Source of the DNA: an uncultured Alphaproteobacteria bacterium
Lineage (GTDB): Bacteria; Pseudomonadota; Alphaproteobacteria; HIMB59; GCA-002718135
Length of the DNA stretch: 42,091 nucleotides
Direction of reading: 5' to 3'
NCBI GenBank assembly: GCA_902595805.1
Contig: CACJRM010000010.1
Span: 1-42,091, forward strand
Positions 17,583-26,008 of the stretch are shown piece by piece. How positions within the stretch are numbered: the stretch's first letter is position 1; the number at the start of each line of letters is the position of its first letter. The notes beneath the pieces are model-generated. The model was not told the origin of the DNA. It was given only the letters and a program-made list of their open reading frames with translations, and made no database searches. The translations under genes were made by a program, and so were the position numbers.

Positions 17583-18032
17583 TTATTTCAAAAGTTTATC
17601 TAGAGCTCTTTTTCTAGCATTTCCAGAGTTTACATCAGAAATATAGAGTAATCCAGATAGTCTTCTTATTAAATTTGACTCAAAATCATGAATCTCTCCA
17701 TCTGACAATACAATTTCCCATAAAACCTCAATTAAGATAATCTTCTTACTATCTGTAAAATTTTTATTAATATATGATGTATAATGATGAAGAGATTTAG
17801 AATTATTTTTATTTTTCATTGCCTCTTCTAAGGTTAAGTTGACATTTTCTGGATCTTCATCAAAAATATTTATCAAACTTAACTTTATTTTATTTAATTC
17901 ATTTTCATCAATTTGACCGTCCGTGTAGGCAGCCTCAATCATAAGTCCACACAATAATTCAAGAGTTTTATTATCTGATTCAATCTCATTTGAATTTTGA
18001 TTATTTAAAAGATTTTTTAATAAGTTTATCAA
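17583..18032 (-). CDS. TerB/DjlA-N-like helical protein
   Basis: Resembles the TerB domain, an all-helical fold with conserved acidic residues found in tellurite-resistance and DnaJ-like proteins; its activity is unknown. Seen: an internal near-repeat of the acidic motif, [19 protein letters not shown] at about residues 32-50 and [19 protein letters not shown] near residue 115, the typical pair of TerB metal-binding-like segments. 149 residues. The start is TTG at 18032, the first possible start of the open frame, with only a weak AGG upstream; the true start is uncertain. It lies 21 bases after the helicase gene and one base before fdxA, where many alphaproteobacteria carry an S4-domain RNA-binding gene. 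Confidence 0.75.
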   Translation of the reverse strand: MINLLKNLLNNQNSNEIESDNKTLELLCGLMIEAAYTDGQIDENELNKIKLSLINIFDEDPENVNLTLEEAMKNKNNSKSLHHYTSYINKNFTDSKKIILIEVLWEIVLSDGEIHDFESNLIRRLSGLLYISDVNSGNARKRALDKLLK

Positions 18033-18053
18033 TTTCTACCTATTTATTCATTA

Positions 18054-20600
18054 TTAAAGAAGTTTTTCTAAAACTGCAAAGGGAGAATTAGGGTCTTTTT
18101 TTACATTAGTACTGACTTTTATTTTATTGAGTTTAATATTTTTCTTATTTTTTGATTCTTTAGAATTTTTTTTCTTGTTAGATAAAAAGAATAATTTTTT
18201 TTCGTCAGAAATGGTCAAATAGTCGTAACCGCAGAAAGTCAGTATATCCTTTAACTGATTACTATTGCACCCAATTGGATTCATTAAATCAGATGATTCT
18301 AGAAATGGTCCTTTCTTATATTTTTGTCTTGCAATAAAAAAAATTTTTTCAAACATATCTATTCTGAAGGCAAAATTTTGAATATTTATATAACCAATTG
18401 ATTGCCAGTAATTTTCCGGCATCTTAATTTTTGAGACGAATGAAACTCTTCCGTTCAAAGGCAGTGGTAAAAAATAATCAATATTATTTTGATTAAATGT
18501 TTTCCACAAAATTGCACATAACTCTATAGGTTTTTTCTTTAATAGATTTGGAATAAAAAAATATTTTGCTCCAATTCTTATACCTAATTTAGAAAGTTGG
18601 AGTTTACTTTCAGGAGTAATGGTTTTTAAAATATCCCTAAATTTTTCAATTGGGTAGTTACCAAAATTTTCTAGACAATTAAAAGCAATGGCTCTAATTT
18701 CTGAATTTAATTCTCCATCTAATTTGTTATTAAGAGGGTGAAGAGTATTTTTTATTTCATTATCCAACCATTTTTGAAGTTTTGCAGAAATCAAAAGTTT
18801 ATTTTCTGAAGATAAATATTCAGAATTCAAAGCATCAGCTATTGGTTTATAAATTGTTTTACCTTTCTTAAGCTTACCAATGGACTCATCACCCCAATAT
18901 ATGAAGGTTTCTGTATTTAATTTACACTTACCCACATCTCCAAAACTAATTGAGTCTAATGGAGCTTGTAAAAAATTATCTACTTTTTCATCAATCATAT
19001 TTCTCACAGATTTTTTTATATTACTAATCGAAAAAAGAGATTGTGAAAATATCTTTTTATCCTGAATGAGATCAAAACCACTAATTACTCCATATTTAAG
19101 CTTATCTAGAAATATCTCATTAGTATTTTTTATAAGAATATCTTCAATATTTTGAAAATTTTGTCTTCCTAAAAAGAATTTAGACGAGTAATCAATAAAT
19201 TTTTTTGTAAGGCTTTCATGTAAATGGTCAGATAATTCATTTTCTATTTGTTGTGTTTTTTCTTTCCAGTAGTTTGAATTTTTAAGCCAATTATGATTAT
19301 TAGCTATATATGTCCAAGTTCTAATTTGAGATATTTTTATTGATAACTCAGGTATACCTCCGCCTAAGTTATGAATTTTGGTTACCTTTTTATCAATCCA
19401 TTCTTCTGGAATATTATAATTATTATCTATTAAAATAACAAAAATACTCTTCAATAGTAATAAATAGCTATCATTAAATAGTTTTTCAAAATCTGGAATT
19501 TGACAAATATCCCATAACAATTTTAAGTTTTTTTTTGATACTAGTAATTTTCTTATTTCACTATCATTGATTAAATTTCTAAAATTAATTTCATCTAAAG
19601 CATTTTTTTTGTGAATAAAATAATGATGAATTGGATATTTTTTTAATGAAGATAACAATAAATCAATAGAATTGAAATCTATATTACTATTTCTCCAATA
19701 AACTTTTTGAACACTATCAAATTTATGATTTTCTATTTGTTGTATTATAAGTGGGTCTAAATCTCCTGCCTCTTTGATATAACTAAAGGTACCATCTTGT
19801 TTATACCTGCCTGCCCTACCTGCTATTTGACCTATTTCATTTGGAGCAAGATTACGATTGTATCTACCATCAAATTTTTCTAGTGATGAAAAGTTGACAT
19901 GATTTATATTAAGATTTAATCCCATTCCAATAGCATCAGTAGCAACAAGATAATCAACATTTTTATTTTCATATACTTGAACTTGGGCATTTCTCGTTCT
20001 TGGACTTAATGAACCTAAAACAACAGCTGCTCCACCTTTGTGTGTCCTTATGTTCTCAGCAATTTCATATACTTTATTAATATTAAAAGCAATTATTGCA
20101 GATCTAGGTTCAAGTTTAGAAAAATTTTGCTTCCGTAAAAATGTGAGTTGAGAAAATCTATTTTTTTTTTCTATAGCAATATTTGGATATATTTTTTTTA
20201 ATATATTTTCAATATTTGAGGATCCTAAAAAAATTGTTTGAAAATTTCCTTTTAGATTTAAAATTCGATCAGTAAATATGTGACCTCTTTCATAGTCTGC
20301 TGCTAATTGAACCTCATCAATTATTACACAATCTACTGAAATATTGTTAGGCATTGACTCAACAGTGCAAAAAAAATATTTTGCCTCTTTAGGAAGAATT
20401 TTTTCTTCACCAGTAATTAATGCAACATTACTAAGACCAACTCTTTTAACTGCTTTGTCATAATTCTCTCTTGCAAGTAATCTTAATGGAAAACCAAAAA
20501 TTCCTGATGAATAAGAAAATAATTTTTCAAATGCTGCATAAGTTTTGCCTGTATTGGTGGGTCCAAGAATGGCTAATAAATTTTCATCTTCATCGGACAT
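18054..20600 (-). CDS. SUV3-like superfamily 2 RNA helicase
   Basis: Related to mitochondrial SUPV3L1 and alphaproteobacterial MgpS-type helicases, which unwind RNA for degradation or processing. Seen: Walker A GPTNTGKTYAAFEKL at about residues 13-27, LRLLARENYDKA, motif II VIIDEVQLAADYERG, motif III-like IFLGSSN, then the second RecA domain with AVVLGSLSPRTRNAQV, VATDAIGMGLNLNI and motif VI QIAGRAGRYKQDG. A long helical C-terminal half follows (residues 320-780) with a short lysine-rich end. 848 residues from the ATG at 20600; one TTG codon precedes it in frame. It starts 4 bases after the acnA stop, so it is probably co-transcribed with acnA. I see no S4 domain. Confidence 0.9.
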   Translation of the reverse strand: MSDEDENLLAILGPTNTGKTYAAFEKLFSYSSGIFGFPLRLLARENYDKAVKRVGLSNVALITGEEKILPKEAKYFFCTVESMPNNISVDCVIIDEVQLAADYERGHIFTDRILNLKGNFQTIFLGSSNIENILKKIYPNIAIEKKNRFSQLTFLRKQNFSKLEPRSAIIAFNINKVYEIAENIRTHKGGAAVVLGSLSPRTRNAQVQVYENKNVDYLVATDAIGMGLNLNINHVNFSSLEKFDGRYNRNLAPNEIGQIAGRAGRYKQDGTFSYIKEAGDLDPLIIQQIENHKFDSVQKVYWRNSNIDFNSIDLLLSSLKKYPIHHYFIHKKNALDEINFRNLINDSEIRKLLVSKKNLKLLWDICQIPDFEKLFNDSYLLLLKSIFVILIDNNYNIPEEWIDKKVTKIHNLGGGIPELSIKISQIRTWTYIANNHNWLKNSNYWKEKTQQIENELSDHLHESLTKKFIDYSSKFFLGRQNFQNIEDILIKNTNEIFLDKLKYGVISGFDLIQDKKIFSQSLFSISNIKKSVRNMIDEKVDNFLQAPLDSISFGDVGKCKLNTETFIYWGDESIGKLKKGKTIYKPIADALNSEYLSSENKLLISAKLQKWLDNEIKNTLHPLNNKLDGELNSEIRAIAFNCLENFGNYPIEKFRDILKTITPESKLQLSKLGIRIGAKYFFIPNLLKKKPIELCAILWKTFNQNNIDYFLPLPLNGRVSFVSKIKMPENYWQSIGYINIQNFAFRIDMFEKIFFIARQKYKKGPFLESSDLMNPIGCNSNQLKDILTFCGYDYLTISDEKKLFFLSNKKKNSKESKNKKNIKLNKIKVSTNVKKDPNSPFAVLEKLL

Positions 20601-20604
20601 CAAA

Positions 20605-23247
20605 CTAAGCAGCTTGTGATATTATTTCATTTAAGACAAAGTTTAGAATTCCTCCAGATTTGTAATACTCAAGTTCTTTATTTGTATCTATTCTGCACTT
20701 TAAAGTTATGTTCTTAACTTCTGCAGAATTAATTTCACAATCAAGAATGATCCCAGGTTTTAGCTGGGATAAACCACTAATAGATATAAGTTCCTCACCC
20801 GATATATTAAGTTTAATTTTGTTTTCATAATTCATAAATTCAAGAGGCAATACTCCCATCCCAATTAAATTAGATCTATGAATTCTTTCAAAACTTTCAG
20901 CAATTACTGCTCTAACACCTAAAAGTTTTGTACCCTTAGCAGCCCAATCTCTAGAAGAACCTGTTCCGTATTCTTTACCAGCTATTATTACTGTATCAAT
21001 ATTATTTTCAATATATTCTTGAGCTGCATCATATATTGACATTTGTTTATTGGAGAGAAAAGATTTAGTGTAACCTCCTTCAACATCATCTAAAATCTGA
21101 TTCTTAATTCTTATATTTGCAAAAGTACCTCTCATCATAATTTCATGATTACCACGTCTTGATCCATAAGAGTTAAAATTTCTAGAATTAATTTGTCTTT
21201 CTTTTAAATAGAGACCAGCAGGACTATCTTCTTTTATACTTCCTGCAGGAGAAATATGGTCTGTTGTTACACTATCACCTAGTAATGCTAAAATTCTAGC
21301 TTCTTTAATATCTTTTAATTCAAATTTATTTTGAGTATCGAAAAAAGGTGGGTGTTTAATATAGGTACTAGTATCGTTCCAGTCGTATGTTGTATTTTTA
21401 GAACTATTAATTGACTTCCAATTATCATCACCTTTATAAATTTCTTTATATCTTTGTTTAAACATTTCTGGAGTTAAACATTTACTCAATGTTTGATTAA
21501 TTTCTGTATTTGTTGGCCATAGATCTTTTAAATATATATTTTTTCCTAATTTAGATTTTCCTAATGAGTCAGTAGTAAGATTAATGTTAATATTACCTGC
21601 TATAGCGTATGCTACAACAAGAGGTGGAGAGGCAAGAAAATTTGCTTTTACCTCTTGATGTACTCTTCCCTCAAAGTTTCTATTTCCAGAAAGAACTGAA
21701 CAAACTGTTAAATTATTTTTTTTAATATTATTAGAAATCCAATCATCTAAAGGTCCAGAATTACCGATACAAGTTGTACAACCATAACCAACAGTTTTAA
21801 AACCAAGAATATCAAGATATTCTGTCAAACCAGCTTTATCAAGATAGTCACTAACAACCTTACTCCCAGGTGCTAAACTTGTTTTAACCCAAGGTTTAAT
21901 TTTTAAACCTAAATCAATTGCTTTTTTAGCTATCAACCCTGCAGCTACCATAACATTTGGATTAGATGTATTCGTACAACTAGTAATAGCTGCAATTACA
22001 ATATCACCAGTGTTTAATTTATTTTCACTTACAATTGCATTATTGTCTATCTTACTGAATTCGATCGGAACATCTTTCAAAAGAATTTTGTCTTGAGGTC
22101 TTTTAGGACCAGCTAGGGTGGGTTCGATAATGTCTAAGTCCAATATTATTTTATCAGAATATTCTGGTGCGTAATTTTCATCTGCCCAAAGAGTTTGTTT
22201 TTTTGAATATTCTTCAACAATATTTAGGTGATCACTATCTTTTCCAGTTAATTTTAGGTAATTAATAGTTTCTTCATCTGTTGGAAAAAACCCACAGGTG
22301 GCACCATATTCTGGAGCCATATTAGATATTGTTGCTCTATCAGCTAAAGATAAGTTCTTTAAACCTGATCCATAAAATTCTACAAATTTTCCAACTACTC
22401 CCTTATCTCTTAATATTTTAGTTATAGATAAAACTAAATCAGTAGCTGTAATTCCTTCCTTTAATGAGCCTTTGAGTTCAAGACCAATTACTTCTGGAAT
22501 ATTCATAGAAATAGCTTGGCCTAACATAGCTGCCTCAGCTTCTATTCCTCCTACACCCCATCCTAACACAGAAAGTGAATTAACCATAGTTGTGTGGCTG
22601 TCTGTTCCAACTACTGAATCTGGGAATAAATATTTATGATTATCAATTTCTTTCAACCATATCGTTTTAGATATATTTTCTAGGTTCACTTGGTGACAAA
22701 TACCAGCCCCCGGAGGCACTAAATAAAAGTTATCAAATGAACTTTGCCCCCATTTTAAAAACTCATATCTCTCTTTATTTCTATCAAACTCTTTTCTAAC
22801 ATTTTCTTTTAAGGCATTATTGTTTTTATAATAATCAACCATAACAGAATGGTCTATTACAAGATCAACCCTTGATATTGGATTTATTTTTTTTGGTTCA
22901 ATTCCTCTTGACTTAAGTGCATTTCGCATTGCTGCAAGATCGGCAACAGCAGGTACACCAGTAAAATCTTGCATTAAGACTCTTGTAGGGAAAAAAGCTA
23001 TTTCTATTTTTTCTTTAACTTTATGATCTTGTTTTAAAGAAGTGAATACTTTAGTGATCATATCTTTATTAATATTTTCACTGTCTTCATTTCTAAGAAG
23101 ATTTTCGATTATAATTTTCACTGAAATTGGGATTTTCTTTAGTTCAATACCAAAACATTTAGCGGCTCTATTTAAATCGAAATATTTAAATTTTTGACGA
23201 TTTATTTCAATTATATCTTCTGAATTAAAAGAATTTTTATTTTTCAT
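20605..23247 (-). CDS. acnA: Aconitate hydratase A
   Basis: TCA-cycle enzyme converting citrate to isocitrate with a [4Fe-4S] cluster. Seen: the cluster cysteines C424 (TSCTNTSNP) and C490/C493 (GYGCTTCIGNSGPL), the N-terminal DFTGVPAVADLAAMR, VVGTDSHTTMVNSL, GWGVGGIEAEAAMLG, and the swivelling C-terminal domain with GDSVTTDHISPAG, FNSYGSRRGNHE and GKEYGTGSSRDWAAKG. 880 residues is the AcnA/IRP length, which rules out AcnB. It appears to head the long leftward transcription unit acnA-helicase-terB-fdxA-carD and onward. Confidence 0.97.
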   Translation of the reverse strand: MKNKNSFNSEDIIEINRQKFKYFDLNRAAKCFGIELKKIPISVKIIIENLLRNEDSENINKDMITKVFTSLKQDHKVKEKIEIAFFPTRVLMQDFTGVPAVADLAAMRNALKSRGIEPKKINPISRVDLVIDHSVMVDYYKNNNALKENVRKEFDRNKERYEFLKWGQSSFDNFYLVPPGAGICHQVNLENISKTIWLKEIDNHKYLFPDSVVGTDSHTTMVNSLSVLGWGVGGIEAEAAMLGQAISMNIPEVIGLELKGSLKEGITATDLVLSITKILRDKGVVGKFVEFYGSGLKNLSLADRATISNMAPEYGATCGFFPTDEETINYLKLTGKDSDHLNIVEEYSKKQTLWADENYAPEYSDKIILDLDIIEPTLAGPKRPQDKILLKDVPIEFSKIDNNAIVSENKLNTGDIVIAAITSCTNTSNPNVMVAAGLIAKKAIDLGLKIKPWVKTSLAPGSKVVSDYLDKAGLTEYLDILGFKTVGYGCTTCIGNSGPLDDWISNNIKKNNLTVCSVLSGNRNFEGRVHQEVKANFLASPPLVVAYAIAGNININLTTDSLGKSKLGKNIYLKDLWPTNTEINQTLSKCLTPEMFKQRYKEIYKGDDNWKSINSSKNTTYDWNDTSTYIKHPPFFDTQNKFELKDIKEARILALLGDSVTTDHISPAGSIKEDSPAGLYLKERQINSRNFNSYGSRRGNHEIMMRGTFANIRIKNQILDDVEGGYTKSFLSNKQMSIYDAAQEYIENNIDTVIIAGKEYGTGSSRDWAAKGTKLLGVRAVIAESFERIHRSNLIGMGVLPLEFMNYENKIKLNISGEELISISGLSQLKPGIILDCEINSAEVKNITLKCRIDTNKELEYYKSGGILNFVLNEIISQAA

Positions 23248-23412
23248 GATTATTTTGATTAGTAATTATATTAGTTAAATAGTATGAAGATAAATTTTTG
23301 TATAGCAAAATGTTAATTTATTATAAGTTTTCTGCCAAAAAATATGGAAGTTTTATAGTATTTTTTTTGATGCGAACTTTACCTTTAAAAAAAATAATTA
23401 TTTGAATCTAAA

Positions 23413-23442
23413 TTTAAATTAACTTTAAAATTTTGCTATATT
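23413..23442 (+). promoter_or_regulatory. Probable promoter of the lysine-rich gene
   Basis: CTATAT at 23436-23441 with a TTG extension in front matches the alphaproteobacterial -10 form; TTTAAA at 23413-23418 lies 17 bases upstream as a weak -35. Transcription would begin near 23448, giving a leader of about 105 bases. An alternative with TTGACT (23444-23449) as -35 lacks a good -10. Confidence 0.35.
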
Positions 23443-23490
23443 GTTGACTTTAACCGTAAGTTTTGGGAATAAAAGCATAGCCTTTTATAA

Positions 23491-23546
23491 TTATCACTAT
23501 GGTGGTAATGGAGGGAGGTTCCTCCGGGGTAACAAAATACAAGGAG
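23491..23546 (+). promoter_or_regulatory. Structured leader with Shine-Dalgarno mimic and anti-Shine-Dalgarno element
   Basis: Two hairpins stand in front of the lysine-rich gene. The first is TTATCAC-TATG-GTGGTAA (23491-23508). The second is GGAG-GTTC-CTCC (23514-23525), set in a GGAGGGAGG run. The CTCC arm (23522-23525) can pair with that upstream GGAG or with the real Shine-Dalgarno AAGGAG (23541-23546), and CCTCC also equals the anti-Shine-Dalgarno of 16S rRNA. The pairings are visible; translational control is inference. Confidence 0.45.
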
Positions 23547-23552
23547 TATTTT

Positions 23553-23732
23553 ATGGCTAAGAAGAAAAAGAAAAAAGCTGCGCCAAAGAAAAAGAAAAAA
23601 GCAGCTCCTAAGAAAAAGAAGAAAGCAGCTCCTAAAAAGAAAAAGAAAAAAGCTGCTCCTAAGAAAAAGAAAAAAGCAGCTCCTAAAAAGAAAAAGAAAA
23701 AAGCTGCTAAAAAGAAGAAAAAGAGAAGATAG
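23553..23732 (+). CDS. Lysine-rich histone-H1-like mini-protein
   Basis: 59 residues, of which 38 are lysine, 13 alanine, 5 proline and 2 arginine: after MA come seven blocks of 5-6 lysines separated by five AAP spacers and one AA, ending in RR. Such proteins resemble the tails of histone H1 and bacterial H1-like DNA-binding proteins, so binding to DNA or RNA is likely but not shown. The open frame continues upstream to 23499, but I choose the ATG at 23553 because AAGGAG ends 6 bases before it. AAA and AAG codons are interspersed, which breaks up homopolymer runs. It stands alone, with its own leader and strong terminators, suggesting independent and possibly high expression. Confidence 0.8.
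   Translation: MAKKKKKKAAPKKKKKAAPKKKKKAAPKKKKKKAAPKKKKKAAPKKKKKKAAKKKKKRR
23553..23732 (+). repeat. Tandem degenerate repeat encoding K5-6-AAP units
   Basis: Units of 24-27 bases (alternating lengths, encoding five or six lysines plus AAP) follow each other across nearly the whole gene. Unit-length variation is a natural place for strain differences through slippage or unequal recombination. Confidence 0.75.
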
Positions 23733-23749
23733 TAGTTCTTTTATTTTTC

Positions 23750-23825
23750 AAGAAAACTTTAATTTAAAGTTTTCTTTTTCTTATCTTTTTCAAAAAGATA
23801 AAACGGGGTTCTGCCCCGTTTTTTT
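23750..23825 (+). terminator. Three consecutive hairpins, the last a strong intrinsic terminator
   Basis: Behind the lysine-rich gene are AAGAAAACTTT/AAAGTTTTCTT (23750-23776, 11-bp stem, followed by T-rich DNA), TATCTTTT/AAAAGATA (23782-23800), and AAAACGGGG/CCCCGTTTT with a TTCTG loop (23800-23822) running into a T tract. The third is a textbook terminator and separates this gene from the ccm operon; the first could be a second one. Confidence 0.85.
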
Positions 23826-23860
23826 ATTGTTTTAAATCAAAAAATAAATAAATCTTAGTA

Positions 23861-24466
23861 ATGTTAATTATTAAGGATTTATCGATAGAGAGACTAGATA
23901 AAAAAATATTTGAAAATATTAATTTATCACTTACGCCAGGTAATATTACCATCTTAAAAGGTAAAAATGGTTCCGGCAAAACTACGTTATTAAAAGCAAT
24001 TCTGAATCTAATAGAACCATCATTTGGGTCAATATTTTGGAAAGGAAAATTATTGAAAAGAAATTTATATGATTTCTATAATCATGCTACATACATAGCT
24101 GATACAACATCAAGCTTAAGAAAGTTAACTATCAAAGATAATGTTAATATTTGGAAAAAATTTTTTATATCCAATATTAATGATGCTCAAATTGAAACGG
24201 CGTTAAAAACCTTAAAATTAGATAATTATTTGAATAAAAAAGTTGGAACATTATCTTTTGGTGAAACTAAAAAATTAGAATTTTTAAGATTAATAATAGA
24301 AAACAAAAAAGTTTGGATTTTAGATGAACCTCTTTCTAATTTAGATGAAGATTCAATTGAACTAATGAAACAAACCTTTGAAGATCATTGTTCTAAAGAA
24401 GGATCTATAATTTTTAGCTCACATCAAAATCCAGGTATTTATGTGACAGAAGAAATACAACTATAA
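23861..24466 (+). CDS. ccmA: Heme exporter ATP-binding protein CcmA
   Basis: ATPase of the CcmABCD complex, which releases heme-loaded CcmE during cytochrome c maturation (System I). Seen: Walker A LKGKNGSGKTTLLKAI, a degenerate signature LSFGETKKLEF in place of LSGGQ, Walker B VWILDEPLSNLDEDS, and the switch-like IIFSSHQ. 201 residues is the short form usual for CcmA. It heads an operon in which ccmB follows after 4 bases. The promoter must lie in the 35 bases between the terminator and the ATG, or be read-through. Confidence 0.94.
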   Translation: MLIIKDLSIERLDKKIFENINLSLTPGNITILKGKNGSGKTTLLKAILNLIEPSFGSIFWKGKLLKRNLYDFYNHATYIADTTSSLRKLTIKDNVNIWKKFFISNINDAQIETALKTLKLDNYLNKKVGTLSFGETKKLEFLRLIIENKKVWILDEPLSNLDEDSIELMKQTFEDHCSKEGSIIFSSHQNPGIYVTEEIQL

Positions 24467-24470
24467 AAAA

Positions 24471-25142
24471 ATGAATTTTTTAAATAAAATAATTTTCTTT
24501 TATTACAGAGAATACAAATTAAATATGAGTGGTGTTCAAGATATTTTAACAAATATCATTTTCTTTTTCGTATCAATTTTTATTTTTATTTTTTCTATTG
24601 GACCAGATAAGCAAACAATTTCTATAATTGGAGTTGGTATATTGTGGACATTATTATTATTAAGTTCAACACTATCTTTAAGAAAATTTTATCAAGATGA
24701 TTTTGAGAATGGCAATTTATTGATTATACATTTAAATGGGTTTAGTTTTGGTTTAATTGCTATTTTAAAAACTTTTTCACATTTTTTGTTTGTACAATTA
24801 CCTTTTCTATTATCGATACCGATTGCATGTATCTTACTAAATATTGCGAACGATAAACTCTTCTACTTATTTGCTAGTTTTAGCATTGGATCACTTATTC
24901 TGTCCTGTTTAGGTTCAATTTCATCTTCAATGAACTTAATGAATCAACGAAACTTTCTACTGGGCAGTGTCATAGTTATGATATTTAGTGTTCCAGTAAT
25001 TATTTTTTCAGTAGGTATTATTAATATGGAAGAAAGCTTTAATTCTCTTATAAATGTATTATTTGGAATATTATTAATAGTTTTTGCGATAAATCCCTGG
25101 GCAAGTGGGTTGTGTCTTAAACTTTCATTAGAAAATAATTAA
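24471..25142 (+). CDS. ccmB: Heme exporter membrane protein CcmB
   Basis: Integral membrane partner of CcmA. Seen: an N-terminal cytoplasmic stretch (FYYREYKLNMSGVQDILTNIIFF), six hydrophobic helices, and the family elements GVGILWTLLLLSSTLSLRKFYQDD and INPWASGLCLKL at the C-terminus. 223 residues is normal. Packed between ccmA (4 bases) and ccmC (1 base). Confidence 0.92.
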   Translation: MNFLNKIIFFYYREYKLNMSGVQDILTNIIFFFVSIFIFIFSIGPDKQTISIIGVGILWTLLLLSSTLSLRKFYQDDFENGNLLIIHLNGFSFGLIAILKTFSHFLFVQLPFLLSIPIACILLNIANDKLFYLFASFSIGSLILSCLGSISSSMNLMNQRNFLLGSVIVMIFSVPVIIFSVGIINMEESFNSLINVLFGILLIVFAINPWASGLCLKLSLENN

Positions 25143-25143
25143 T

Positions 25144-25842
25144 ATGAAGTTCTTAGTTAATCCTAGTAAATTTAATGAGATGGCTGATTATATATTTAAA
25201 CCGGTACTAATCGTATCTATAATATTGTTTGCAATAGGAATATTGTTTTCTTTTTATCTATCACCAGATGATTATCAGCAAGGATCAACAGTAAGGATAA
25301 TGTATGTACATGTTCCCAGTGCGTGGTTAGCTTTACTAACTTATGCAATAATGACTCTTTATAGTATTTTGGCACTTGCTTTTAGAATACCCTTTGGTTT
25401 TATTTTTAATACAGCAGTAGCACCAATAGGAGCAGTTTTTACTTTAATATGTATAATAAGTGGATCTTTATGGGGAAAGCCAATGTGGGGTACCTGGTGG
25501 GTATGGGATGCACGGTTAACTTCTGTTGCAATACTTTTTATTATTTATGTAATTATTATTTTTATGAATTTATCTTTTGAAAATAGGATTGTAAGAGAAA
25601 AGGTTGTTGCTATATTTATTCTTATTGGATCAGTAAACCTACCAATAGTTAAATTTTCTGTAGATTGGTGGAATACTCTACATCAACCAGCAACAATAAG
25701 TAAATTGTCAAAACCCAGTATTGATCCTTCAATGATGACGCCTTTAATTATTATGACATTTGCATTTATAACGATTGGAATAGCAATAGCCATTTTAAGA
25801 ATAAAAACAGAGATAAATTCAAGAAAATCTTATTTAAGTTAA
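25144..25842 (+). CDS. ccmC: Heme-handling membrane protein CcmC
   Basis: Inner membrane protein that presents heme to CcmE. Seen: six membrane segments, YVHVPSAWLALLTYA, the tryptophan-rich signature WGKPMWGTWWVWDARLTS at about residues 111-128, and the second periplasmic loop histidine in VDWWNTLHQPATI. 232 residues is normal. Belongs to the ccm operon; followed by ccmD after 61 bases. Confidence 0.95.
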   Translation: MKFLVNPSKFNEMADYIFKPVLIVSIILFAIGILFSFYLSPDDYQQGSTVRIMYVHVPSAWLALLTYAIMTLYSILALAFRIPFGFIFNTAVAPIGAVFTLICIISGSLWGKPMWGTWWVWDARLTSVAILFIIYVIIIFMNLSFENRIVREKVVAIFILIGSVNLPIVKFSVDWWNTLHQPATISKLSKPSIDPSMMTPLIIMTFAFITIGIAIAILRIKTEINSRKSYLS

Positions 25843-25903
25843 TTTGTGACTTTTAGTCCATTGGATTAAGTATCATTCCTAAGTATTTTTGTTATTAGAA
25901 ACT

Positions 25904-26008
25904 ATGTATTTTTGGTATGTTTTAGGATCTTATATATCTGCATTTCTTTTAATTTTTTTGTTATTATTTTTTAGTTACTTAAAACTTAGAAGAATAAAAA
26001 ATAAATGA
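25904..26008 (+). CDS. ccmD: Heme exporter small subunit CcmD
   Basis: A 34-residue frame: MYFWYVLGSYISAFLLIFLL, then LFFSYLKLRRIKNK. One hydrophobic helix with an aromatic start and a basic cytoplasmic tail is the pattern of CcmD, which holds CcmE to CcmABC. Position between ccmC and ccmE is the conserved place for it, and its TGA overlaps the ccmE ATG (ATGA at 26005-26008). Too short for routine gene calling; identification rests on position and topology. Confidence 0.85.
   Translation: MYFWYVLGSYISAFLLIFLLLFFSYLKLRRIKNK

Larger units (their letters stand above)
23248..23552. other. 305-base divergent intergenic region between acnA and the lysine-rich gene
   Basis: No credible gene. On the minus strand, TTATAA-16-TATACA with a TGC extension (near 23299-23325) is a plausible acnA promoter, leaving a leader of about 45 bases. 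On the plus strand, a TTTTGCTATATT box at 23431-23442 is a plausible promoter for the lysine-rich gene. The last 60 bases are the structured leader listed separately. The TTTTGCTATA core is present in opposite orientations at the two promoters. Confidence 0.5.

Noticed and set aside
23499..23552. In-frame extension of the lysine-rich protein by 18 residues from an upstream ATG
   Set aside because: The extension covers the GGAGGGAGG/CCTCC hairpin and has no ribosome binding site, while AAGGAG is well placed for the ATG at 23553.
23553..23732. CRISPR-like or satellite repeat
   Set aside because: The repetition is explained by lysine/alanine/proline codons in one open frame, with no constant direct repeat and unique spacers.
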